This document shows positions 1 through 6,811 of a stretch of 64,000 nucleotides of DNA, piece after piece. This DNA is from Accumulibacter sp003538495 (GTDB taxonomy: Bacteria; Pseudomonadota; Gammaproteobacteria; Burkholderiales; Rhodocyclaceae). Below the pieces are notes generated by a model. The model saw nothing but the letters and a program-made list of their open reading frames with translations, was not told the origin of the DNA and ran no database searches. Location of the stretch: the NCBI RefSeq assembly GCF_029255145.1, contig NZ_JAPUVQ010000131.1, forward strand, positions 1-64,000. Reading direction: 5' to 3'. Both the position numbers and the translations under genes were made by a program. Numbering within the stretch: position 1 is the stretch's first letter; each line of letters starts with the position of its first letter.

Positions 1-1
1 T

Positions 2-58
2 CACCTCATGCGCTTCATGCAGCAGCGCCTCGCTCCCAACGCCCCAGACACCGGCTGA
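2..58 (+). CDS. Possible 3' end of an upstream gene (partial)
   Basis: An open frame entering from the left edge ends at the TGA at 56-58 and would encode 18 residues with the end LAPNAPDTG. It is the only frame that runs cleanly from the edge to a stop just ahead of the next gene. It is far too short to assign a family, and it could be chance. The rest of the stretch up to 188 holds no gene that I can see. Confidence 0.2.
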   Translation, partial: HLMRFMQQRLAPNAPDTG

Positions 59-188
59 CTTACCCCTTCCAACAGTCCGTACCTTCACCACCCGCCACCA
101 TGGAATTTGAAATGAGAACTGCTGTTGAATTTCGTCTTTCGTATGGCTATTCTGTGACTTCGCTAACCGACCGACTCCGGGAGAAAAC

Positions 189-1670
189 ATGGCCGCCCAA
201 CGCATCTCCGAAGCCCTTGACATCGCCAATCAGGAGGCAGACCGCGCCGCGGAGTCGGCGCGAAAGACTGACGACGCCGCGCATCAGGCCGAAGCGCATC
301 GACAGGCCGCCGAGCATGACGCGCAAGCGGCGACGCAAGCGGCGCAGCAGAGCGACCAGCACGCCCAGCACGCCGTCGCGGGCCAGGAACGCGCCGAGTC
401 GGAAGCCGCCGCGTCGAGCCAGTCCGCGTCGGAGTCGCACGACCATGCCAGGTCAACTCAGGATTCGGCTGGTCAGGCGCAGGAGCATTCGTCGCACGCC
501 GGCTCCTCGGCCCAGGAGGCGCAGAGCGAGGCGTCGGTTGCCGGCCAATCCGCCGGCGAGGCGCAGCAACACGCAACATCCTCCGGGCAATCGGCAGCGC
601 AGGCTCAGGATGCCTCTGGGCAGGCTGCACAGTCGGCCGCGCATGCTCAGGATGAATCACAGCACGCCACACAGGCCGCTGGCCAGGCCCAGGCGGCCGC
701 GCAGACCGCGGATCAGGCCGGGCACGCGGCGCAGGATCAGGCGCACGCCGCATCCGCGTCGGCCGAGCAGGCGCATCAACAGGCCGAGCAGGCCGCCCAC
801 TCGGCGCAGGAATCGCAAAGCCAGGCATCGGCCGCCGCCCAGTCCGCGCAACAGGCCGGCGAGCAGGCCGCGCACGCCGAGCAGGCGGGCCAGGAGGCGC
901 AGACTTCGGCGACCCAGGCGGGGCAATCGGCGCAGACCTCGGACCAGCACGCGCAGGAGGCGCAGCAGGCATCGGCCGAGGCCGGCAACCGCGCCTCACA
1001 AGCCGAGGCCTCGGCCGGCGAAGCTTCGGCGCAGGCCAGCGAAGCACAGGCCGCCGCCCAGCACGCTGCGGCAGAGGCGCAAAGCGCCGAGGGCGCCGCC
1101 GCGCAGGCCAGCGAGCAGTCCGGGCAGGCGGCGGCGGCCGCTTCCCAGTCTCAGGAAGCGGCGCAGCAGGCCGAAGCGCAGGCCGCGCAGGCCGGCGAAT
1201 CGGCGAGCAAGGGACAGACCGTCCTCAGCTCGATCGAACAGCTTTCGACGCAGGCCGGCGCGGCGGTCGAAGAGGCGACCCGGCACTCGCAGGAGGCTGG
1301 CGAGCACGCCACGCAAGCGCAGCAACACAGCGAACGCGCCGGGCAGACCGCGCAGGAAGTCGAGCAGCGCCTCGGCGAAGCGCAGAACGTCTTCGAGCAG
1401 ACCCAGGATCTGCACCGTCAGGCCGAGGAAACGCTCGCGCAACTGAAACAGGTGCTCAGCGAGGGCCAGCAAGCCAAGGAAGAAGCCGACCAGGCCAGGG
1501 ACGAAGCCGGCCGCTTGCGCGACGAGGCTCAGCGCGCGCTCGACCGCGCCGAAGCGGCGAGTCGCCAGGCCGAACAGCATGAGTCATCGGCATCCCGGTC
1601 CGCCAGCGACGCCGAATCTTCGGCATCACAAGCGCAAGCGGCGTGGTCACGTGCCATGTCGATGATCTAA
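189..1670 (+). CDS. Ala/Gln/Ser/Glu-rich long coiled-coil protein
   Basis: A 493-residue protein made almost wholly of Ala, Gln, Ser, Glu and His in short imperfect repeats of the QAxxAxxSAxxA type. There is no signal peptide and no membrane segment. The pattern of Ala at a/d-like positions predicts a long alpha-helical coiled coil, and residues from about 340 on become more conventionally charged (runs such as EEADQARDEAGRLRDEA). The start ATG follows a purine-rich stretch (cgggag). The stop is followed within 10 bases by the next gene, and the ribosome site aaggag of that gene overlaps this stop, so the two are probably translationally coupled. The C-terminus (ending in SRAMSMI) resembles that of the next protein (ending in AAQSAESLI). 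Function is unknown; a filamentous scaffold or fibre is inference. Low-complexity composition opens long false frames on both strands here. Confidence 0.75.
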   Translation: MAAQRISEALDIANQEADRAAESARKTDDAAHQAEAHRQAAEHDAQAATQAAQQSDQHAQHAVAGQERAESEAAASSQSASESHDHARSTQDSAGQAQEHSSHAGSSAQEAQSEASVAGQSAGEAQQHATSSGQSAAQAQDASGQAAQSAAHAQDESQHATQAAGQAQAAAQTADQAGHAAQDQAHAASASAEQAHQQAEQAAHSAQESQSQASAAAQSAQQAGEQAAHAEQAGQEAQTSATQAGQSAQTSDQHAQEAQQASAEAGNRASQAEASAGEASAQASEAQAAAQHAAAEAQSAEGAAAQASEQSGQAAAAASQSQEAAQQAEAQAAQAGESASKGQTVLSSIEQLSTQAGAAVEEATRHSQEAGEHATQAQQHSERAGQTAQEVEQRLGEAQNVFEQTQDLHRQAEETLAQLKQVLSEGQQAKEEADQARDEAGRLRDEAQRALDRAEAASRQAEQHESSASRSASDAESSASQAQAAWSRAMSMI

Positions 1671-1680
1671 GGAGATCTCA

Positions 1681-3858
1681 ATGGCTTCCGGAGCAGCGAT
1701 TCTGGCGTACCTGAGCGGCAAGAGTTACAAGGAATGGGGCAGCCAGGATGTTCCAGGCTGGAAAGTGCTGGATTATGCCGCCCACTCGTCGGGTTTTCAG
1801 GCGGTGGCGTACCAGAACGGCAAGACCGGCGAAATCGTTGTCGCCTACCGAGGGACCGAACCCGGTGAGACTTGGGGTAGAGACCTCAGGGCGGATGGCG
1901 GTATCGGGCTCAATCAGATTCCGTTCGTCGGAAAGTATTTTTCCAACGTCGGGGCAACCGACTCGCTCGACACACAAGTACGTCTGGCCAATGACTTCGC
2001 CAAACAAATCGCGCTCAACAACCCCGGCCAGCCCATTGCGTACACCGGGCACTCGCTTGGCGGATTCATTGCCGAAGTGCAAGCGTCGCGGGACGGTAGT
2101 GAAGCGGTCGTGTTCAATGCCCCTGGTGCAAAGACCTATATTGAAAACCACATCACTGGGGCCGACACCTCGCACCTGGTCAATCATGTGCGTGAGTCCG
2201 ATGTTGTCAAGGGCCTGGGCGGAGAACACCCCGGACAGGTTGAACACTACCCCGCCAGTGCCTGGGACGCACCGGGTTACGACCCAACGGGAAAGTTGGA
2301 GCAGCACAATATTGATTTCTTCTCTTCCGATCTCTTGGGCGGGATGAAATCAAAGGAGCAGTTGTTGCGAGAAGCTGCCCCGTCGCTGCCAGGGATTGAT
2401 TCCAGCGACGGGGGCGGACCCTCCAGCGGCTCCGTCAGCGAAGCGGCGCGCCGTGCCGAGGCGGCGTCCGGGGACGCGCATGCGGCGGAGGAACGCGCCA
2501 GAACTGGCTCGGGAGCGGCGGAAACGTCGCACCGGGAAGCCACCGGCCGTGAACAGGCCGCCGCGCAGTCCGGCCAGCAGTCCACGGCCCACGCCGAGGC
2601 GGCGGCTGTCGCTGGCGTCAAGTCAACGGAGTCGGCGCAGGCCGCGTCCAGCGAAGCGGCCACCGCGCAGGCGGGAGACACGCAGGCCGGCAAAGCCGCG
2701 CAGACTGCCGAAGCGGCGCATGGTGAGGCTGCACAGCACGCGCAACAAGCCGGGGCGGCGAATCAGTCGTCCGAACATTCCGCTGCCGACGCGCAAGCGC
2801 AGTCCGAGCACGCCGAGGGCGCACTCACGCAGGCCGAAGCGGAGGCACAAGCAGCCCAGGCGCATGGTCAGGAGGCAGACAGTGCGCAACATGAGGCCCA
2901 GGAGTCGGCGCAGTTGGCCGAACAGGGCGCCGCCGAGGCGACGGCGCAGGCCGAGGCCGCGCACGCCGCCGACGAGCAGGCCGCCGCGCAGGAGCAGGCC
3001 GCCGAACAAGCCGGTGGCCAGTCGGCGGAAGCCGCCCAGCAAGCCGATGCGCACCTGGCCGAGGCCAGCCAGTCCGCCGCCCAGGCGGAAGCAGGGCAAC
3101 AGCAGGCGCAGACCGCCATGGCCGAGTCCGATCAGGCCGCGCAGCAGTCCGGCACCGCCGCCGAGTCGGCTCGCGAACGGAGTGCTCAGGCAGGCGAGGC
3201 GGCCACCGCGGCGCAGGCCGGGCTCGAGACCGCCACCCATGCCGCACACGAGGCTTCAGCGCAGGCGCAAACGACGTCCGACGAAAAGGAACAGGCCCTC
3301 GCCGCAGCCACTGAGGCCGAGACCGCCGCCCGGGAAGCCCAGGCGCACGCCGACGAATCGGCGACCGGACGCTCGGAATCCGAACAGCAGGCGCAGGCCG
3401 CCGCACAAGACGTCGAAACACTGACCGGGATCGACTCGCAGTCGCAGACGCTTGCCGGCGAGATCGACGGCCACGCCAAGGCCTGCGGGCAGGCTTGCGA
3501 GCAGACGCAAGCGGCCGAGACGCAGGCCGGTGAGCGCGCCGGATCGGCCGGCGAGGCGCTGGCCAAAGCCGATGCCACCTTGCGCGAGCTTCAGAGCATC
3601 CAGGAACGCACCCAGCAAACCACGCAAAACGTGCAGGAACTGCTGCGCGAAGCGGAGCGGGTCAGACAGCAGATCGAGGACCTCAAGGCGCAGACGCTGC
3701 AGACCAGGGACGAGACCGAGCGCCTGCTGGACGACGCTTCGCAACTGGCGGAACAGACCGAGCAGGTGCAGGGTGATTCGGAGTCGCACGCGTCGTCGAC
3801 CGGGAACGAGGCCAGCCGCGCCTATGCCGCCGCTCAGTCGGCCGAGTCATTGATCTGA
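1681..3858 (+). CDS. Lipase-like domain fused to an Ala-rich coiled coil
   Basis: A 725-residue protein. Residues 1 to about 225 form an alpha/beta-hydrolase domain of the class-3 lipase/DUF2974 type, with an AYRGTE strand and the nucleophile elbow GHSLGG near residue 122-127; an Asp (ESDVV) and a His (GGEHPG or EHYPA) follow at suitable distance. Residues from about 245 to the end are Ala/Gln/Glu-rich helical repeats like those of the preceding gene, becoming heptad-like near residues 620-700. There is no classical signal peptide. It sits 10 bases after its partner and about 70 bases ahead of the first DGR target gene on the same strand. The hydrolase call rests on the elbow and the surrounding fold pattern; substrate is unknown. 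A lipolytic or effector activity carried on a long stalk is inference. Confidence 0.8.
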   Translation: MASGAAILAYLSGKSYKEWGSQDVPGWKVLDYAAHSSGFQAVAYQNGKTGEIVVAYRGTEPGETWGRDLRADGGIGLNQIPFVGKYFSNVGATDSLDTQVRLANDFAKQIALNNPGQPIAYTGHSLGGFIAEVQASRDGSEAVVFNAPGAKTYIENHITGADTSHLVNHVRESDVVKGLGGEHPGQVEHYPASAWDAPGYDPTGKLEQHNIDFFSSDLLGGMKSKEQLLREAAPSLPGIDSSDGGGPSSGSVSEAARRAEAASGDAHAAEERARTGSGAAETSHREATGREQAAAQSGQQSTAHAEAAAVAGVKSTESAQAASSEAATAQAGDTQAGKAAQTAEAAHGEAAQHAQQAGAANQSSEHSAADAQAQSEHAEGALTQAEAEAQAAQAHGQEADSAQHEAQESAQLAEQGAAEATAQAEAAHAADEQAAAQEQAAEQAGGQSAEAAQQADAHLAEASQSAAQAEAGQQQAQTAMAESDQAAQQSGTAAESARERSAQAGEAATAAQAGLETATHAAHEASAQAQTTSDEKEQALAAATEAETAAREAQAHADESATGRSESEQQAQAAAQDVETLTGIDSQSQTLAGEIDGHAKACGQACEQTQAAETQAGERAGSAGEALAKADATLRELQSIQERTQQTTQNVQELLREAERVRQQIEDLKAQTLQTRDETERLLDDASQLAEQTEQVQGDSESHASSTGNEASRAYAAAQSAESLI

Positions 3859-3927
3859 TTATTGCCGGGCACGCTTGCCGGGTATGGCCGCTGCATCTGG
3901 CGCGACAAGAGAGGAAGAAGAACGGTC

Positions 3928-4815
3928 ATGACCCATCGAGTGCTATGGGGCGCGGTCTTGCTTGGCGTGCATTGCGCCGCATGGGGCTTCTTGCCGGACG
4001 AACCCAAGCCGGTGCCGAAAGCGGTCCCCAAGGCGGTACCTAAGCCGCTGCCGAAAGCCGCGCCGAAGCCGCAGGAGGCGGCGCCCGTCGTAGCGCCTCC
4101 GGCGAAAGCGGCTACCGAGCGCCGCCCCGGCGAAGTGTTCAGGGATTGTTCGGACTGCCCGGAGATGATGGTCGTTCCGGCCGGGAGTTTCGACATGGGC
4201 GGCAGCGGTAGCGATGAAAGCCCCGTGCATCGCGTCAACCTCCGCAGCTTCGCGATGGGCAAGACCGAAGTCACGCAAGGGCAATGGCGTGCGGTGATGG
4301 GCAGTAACCCGAGCAGTTTCAGCAACTGCGGCGCCGATTGCCCGGTGGAACAGGTGAGCTGGAACGATGCGCAAGATTATGTGCGCAAGTTGAGCGCCAA
4401 CACCGGCAAGACTTACCGCTTGCCGAGTGAAGCGGAATGGGAATACGCCTGCCGAGCGGGGGGAAAGCATGAATACTGTGGTGGTGACAGCATCGAGAGC
4501 GTGGCTTGGTACGACAGTAATAGCGGGAACAAGACACATTCACATTCGGTGGCTGGAAAACAGGCCAACGCCTTTGGCCTCTACGACATGAGCGGCAATG
4601 TCTGGGAATGGACGGAGGATTGCTGGAATGGCAGTTACAACGGTGCGCCGAGCGATGGCAGCGCCTGGACAAGTGGCGATTGCGGGCGGCGCGTGCTGCG
4701 CGGCGGTTCCTGGGACCTCAAGCCGCAGGGCGCGCGCTCGGCCAAGCGCGGCAGGTACGGCACGGCGAACCGGGACGGCTACATCGGTTTTCGTCTGGCC
4801 AGGATGCTTCCGTAG
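3928..4815 (+). CDS. DGR target protein 1 (FGE-sulfatase/C-type lectin fold, variable C-terminus)
   Basis: A 295-residue protein. A hydrophobic N-terminal segment (VLWGAVLLGV) predicts Sec export. A Pro/Lys/Ala linker (residues about 24-50, PKPVPKAVPK repeats) is followed by a formylglycine-generating-enzyme/CLec domain with the family signatures PAGSFDMG, LPSEAEWEYA, YDMSGNVWEWTED and VLRGGSW. The last 42 residues are encoded by variable repeat 1; residues 263-286 are the hypervariable core. At the place where human FGE carries its two active-site cysteines, this protein has template-adenine-derived variable residues and no Cys, so a ligand-binding rather than enzymatic role is likely, as in characterised DGR targets. 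ATG 3928 was chosen over an upstream in-frame start because it follows gaggaag and matches the paralogue's N-terminus. It is a paralogue of 6812-7840 but shorter by about 47 residues in the middle of the domain. Confidence 0.93.
   Translation: MTHRVLWGAVLLGVHCAAWGFLPDEPKPVPKAVPKAVPKPLPKAAPKPQEAAPVVAPPAKAATERRPGEVFRDCSDCPEMMVVPAGSFDMGGSGSDESPVHRVNLRSFAMGKTEVTQGQWRAVMGSNPSSFSNCGADCPVEQVSWNDAQDYVRKLSANTGKTYRLPSEAEWEYACRAGGKHEYCGGDSIESVAWYDSNSGNKTHSHSVAGKQANAFGLYDMSGNVWEWTEDCWNGSYNGAPSDGSAWTSGDCGRRVLRGGSWDLKPQGARSAKRGRYGTANRDGYIGFRLARMLP
4687..4810 (+). repeat. DGR variable repeat 1 (VR1)
   Basis: Aligns to the template repeat at 9406-9529 without gaps. In the 24-codon core (4714-4785) I count 16 substitutions relative to the template, and all 16 fall at template adenines (to G, C or T). 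The flanking conserved blocks, cgcgtgctgcgcgg to the left and ggttttcgtctggcca to the right, are identical to the template. The 3' end (gccaggatgctt) differs from the template (gccagtacgctt) at two positions, as expected for an IMH versus IMH* pair. Confidence 0.95.
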
Positions 4816-4912
4816 CGTCAGCGCAGGAAGCTTGCTCCTTGTTTCTTTACCCCTTTACCGCTTGAAAGATGAGAACACTGGATCGTAGCGACGGGGTTGT
4901 AAGCTTTGGGGT

Positions 4913-4931
4913 GCAGGGGCGAAGCCCCTGC
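4913..4931 (+). other. Hairpin downstream of VR1 (DGR cruciform or terminator)
   Basis: A perfect 8-bp stem, gcaggggc and gcccctgc, around a GAA loop, about 100 bases after VR1. A T-run (seven T) follows after tcgcgaa. Some characterised DGRs need a hairpin/cruciform close downstream of the VR for efficient retrohoming; the T-run also makes an intrinsic terminator possible. The same element follows VR2. Confidence 0.6.
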
Positions 4932-5105
4932 TCGCGAATTTTTTTGCCATGACCGGCACGCGAACGTCAGGTTTTGGAATCTTCCATCAGGCATCACGTT
5001 TCAGCGGTCTCCGTTTCGTGCCGTCGTATCGCCAGCCCACGTCAAGGAGGTTGGGGCGATCGTGGAAACCAGCGAACGGCTGGAAATGGAAACTCAGGAG
5101 GAACC

Positions 5106-5333
5106 ATGAGTAGCGAAACCCTGATGACCGAAGAACGACTTATCCGTCAAGCGACCGGTGCCTTGATCGAGAGTCTGGGTATCATGGAGGCCACCCGCTT
5201 TCTCACCCTCAAGCGCCAAGGCCGTCTGGAGTCTGAGGAACGACACAGAGCATGGCAAGGAGAGCTGGACAAGGAAGCGTTCTTCGCCGAGGTTTTTGGA
5301 GCAGAACACGGGTCCAAAGCAGGGGAAGAATAA
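5106..5333 (+). CDS. Small hypothetical protein
   Basis: A 75-residue soluble, charged helical protein with the motifs MTEERLIRQATGALIESLG and EEATRF-like MEATRF, preceded by a strong ribosome site (aggagg, spacing 5). I do not recognise the family firmly. Size, composition and position beside two toxin-antitoxin pairs suggest an antitoxin-like or orphan half of a module, but no partner gene follows within the 74 bases before the convergent VapC gene. Confidence 0.6.
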   Translation: MSSETLMTEERLIRQATGALIESLGIMEATRFLTLKRQGRLESEERHRAWQGELDKEAFFAEVFGAEHGSKAGEE

Positions 5334-5407
5334 TTGTGGAAAAGGCAGTGAAAAAGCGCCTGTTACCCTGAACCAAGCGTCGGGTCTGGCCATGTCCTTG
5401 GGCGCAA

Positions 5408-5812
5408 TCAGCGGAATGGGTTTTTAATGACGAGGCTCCGATTTACCACCAATCCGTGCTGCATATCTTCGGACCAGAGAACCGAACAGCCGGCGAGCAA
5501 GGCTGCACTGGCGATCATCGCATCATAGATCGACAGCAGATACTGCTCCGCAATCCCTAATCCCAGTGCGTGCGACTCCTCCGTCAGCGGAGGAATCTCC
5601 AGGACTTCGCGGATCGTTTCGAGTATCTCGCGAATTTCGGCGATCGACATCTTCAATTTGCGCGAGGCGACCGAAGCAAATTCGTTGAGTACCTGCACAC
5701 TGATGGTGCCGCCGGCCTGAATCAGCTGTTCGGCACGATCCGCTTTTCCAGCGTCACCTGAAAGCAGGTACAGGAGCACGTTCGTGTCGATGAAGTGTTC
5801 AGATGCGCTCAC
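5408..5812 (-). CDS. PIN-domain ribonuclease toxin (VapC-like)
   Basis: A 134-residue PIN-domain protein starting at GTG 5812. It opens with the family's first acidic motif (FIDTNVLLY), has the internal acidic Glu (LNEFASVASRK) and the later Asp motif (SIYDAMIASAAL, then WSEDMQHG). PIN proteins of this type cleave RNA with a metal bound by these Asp/Glu residues. The start overlaps the end of the AbrB-type antitoxin gene by 14 bases, which indicates translational coupling in a vapBC operon. A longer in-frame upstream extension lies over the antitoxin gene in another frame and lacks domain content, so it was dropped. Confidence 0.9.
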   Translation of the reverse strand: MSASEHFIDTNVLLYLLSGDAGKADRAEQLIQAGGTISVQVLNEFASVASRKLKMSIAEIREILETIREVLEIPPLTEESHALGLGIAEQYLLSIYDAMIASAALLAGCSVLWSEDMQHGLVVNRSLVIKNPFR

Positions 5813-6032
5813 TGGCTTCAAGCCGGTCGAACTTGAAATCGGCGGGCAAGCGGCCGCGGAACTTCCGCAGCCGCGCCAGAAGTTCCGGAACGTCCGGCTT
5901 CCTGGCGATCTCAAAAGCCCGCGTGCCAACCACCTGGATCTCGATCTCGTCGCCCTCCTCCAGACGCATGGCCTGGACAACCGCCGCCGGAATCCGCACC
6001 GCAAGACTATTGCCCCATTTGGCCACTTGCAT
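5799..6032 (-). CDS. AbrB-family antitoxin (VapB-like)
   Basis: A 77-residue SpoVT/AbrB swapped-hairpin protein: QVAKWGNSLAVRIPAAVV followed by LEEGDEIEIQVVG, the classic DNA-binding half. The remaining tail would wrap the toxin. ATG 6032 was chosen over ATG 6050 because it follows ggaggg at normal spacing on this strand and matches the family N-terminus. It is the first gene of a two-gene operon with the PIN toxin and lies just downstream of an inverted repeat at 6055-6078 that is a likely autoregulatory site. Confidence 0.9.
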   Translation of the reverse strand: MQVAKWGNSLAVRIPAAVVQAMRLEEGDEIEIQVVGTRAFEIARKPDVPELLARLRKFRGRLPADFKFDRLEASERI

Positions 6033-6054
6033 GACACACCCTCCATCCATTGAT

Positions 6055-6078
6055 GATATACGCCGCCCATTGTATATC
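6055..6078. promoter_or_regulatory. Inverted repeat, probable VapB operator
   Basis: Two 7-base arms, gatatac (6055-6061) and gtatatc (6072-6078), are exact reverse complements separated by 10 bases. The element is 23 bases upstream of the vapB ATG and between divergent toxin-antitoxin operons. AbrB-type antitoxins commonly repress their own promoter through such AT-rich repeats; binding here is inferred. Confidence 0.55.
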
Positions 6079-6152
6079 TACACGGACCACTACACTACCG
6101 AACGCTGCAGCTGAACGTTGACCATTTGTAATTGATCGACTACAGTTCGTTC

Positions 6153-6449
6153 ATGTTCTCGATCAGGCTGCTGCCCGAATTCACCAAATGGTTCGACGGC
6201 CTGAAAGACGGCACGACCAGGCGTCGCCTGGTGGCTCGGTTGCGCAAGGCGCAGCTTGGCAATCTTGGCGACGTCAAAGCGGTGGGGCACGGCGTGTTCG
6301 AGATGCGGGAGCACTTCGGACCGGGCTGGCGAATGTACTACGTGCAGCGTGGCGCGGTGCTGATCGTCATGTTGGGCGGTGGCGACAAGTCCACGCAGCC
6401 CGCCGATATTTCCAGGGCCGTACATCTTGCGGCCCACATCGAGGAGTGA
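6153..6449 (+). CDS. HigB/RelE-type toxin (HI1419-like addiction module killer)
   Basis: A 98-residue protein of the phage-derived Gp49-like/RelE-superfamily group: LLPEFTKWFDGLKD at the start, then GDVKAVGHGVFEMREHFGPG and RMYYVQRGAVLIVMLGGGDKS. Such toxins are ribosome-associated mRNA interferases. ATG 6153 gives the usual family N-terminus; an upstream TTG (6132) is less likely. The antitoxin gene follows after 2 bases, giving the toxin-first order typical of this class. Confidence 0.9.
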   Translation: MFSIRLLPEFTKWFDGLKDGTTRRRLVARLRKAQLGNLGDVKAVGHGVFEMREHFGPGWRMYYVQRGAVLIVMLGGGDKSTQPADISRAVHLAAHIEE

Positions 6450-6451
6450 TC

Positions 6452-6766
6452 ATGGGCGAGAAAATCCGTGTTGCCGACCTTCCTGAGTTCGATGCGGCCG
6501 AACATCTCGACAGCGAGTGCGCGATTGCCGAGTACTTGACGGCGATGATCGAGGATGGCGATCCCGCTTTGCTGGCGGCTGCCCTGGGCGACATTGCCCG
6601 TGCTCGCGGCATGAGCGAGATTGCCAAGGCATCCGGGATTACCCGCGAGGCGCTGTACAAGGCGCTTCGTCCTGGTGCGCAACCGCGCTTCGACACCATC
6701 GCCAGGGTGTGCTCTGCTCTTGGCGTCCGCCTGGTTGCTCAGTCCATACACGAGCCGGCAGTTTGA
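6452..6766 (+). CDS. HigA-type antitoxin (HI1420-like, HTH)
   Basis: A 104-residue protein of the addiction module antidote family. The N-terminal half (FDAAEHLDSECAIAEYL) binds toxin in relatives; the C-terminal half is a helix-turn-helix (MSEIAKASGITREALYKAL, then FDTIARVCSALGVRL). It starts 2 bases after the toxin stop. It probably neutralises the toxin and represses the operon. The second DGR target gene starts 45 bases further on. Confidence 0.9.
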   Translation: MGEKIRVADLPEFDAAEHLDSECAIAEYLTAMIEDGDPALLAAALGDIARARGMSEIAKASGITREALYKALRPGAQPRFDTIARVCSALGVRLVAQSIHEPAV

Positions 6767-6811
6767 GGCTGCAGTTCTCCCTGAAAACGGAAAACCAGGA
6801 GGTAGTCATTG

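Larger units (their letters stand above)
4565..4953 (+). repeat. 389-bp direct repeat, copy 1
   Basis: This segment aligns without gaps to 7590-7978 (constant offset 3025). It covers the end of target gene 1 including VR1, its downstream hairpin and a sequence equal to the start region of avd (gccatgac). Outside the variable repeat the copies are nearly identical; I count 8 differences in the 143 bases from 4811 to 4953. Inside the 72-base variable core they differ at 23 positions. The pattern indicates segmental duplication followed by mutagenic retrohoming. Confidence 0.93.

Noticed and set aside
189..3858. Multiple overlapping Arg/Pro-rich or Leu-rich proteins in other frames of the coiled-coil genes
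   Set aside because: Low-complexity GC-rich codons keep all frames open; only the Ala/Gln frame has ribosome sites, coupling and a recognised domain.
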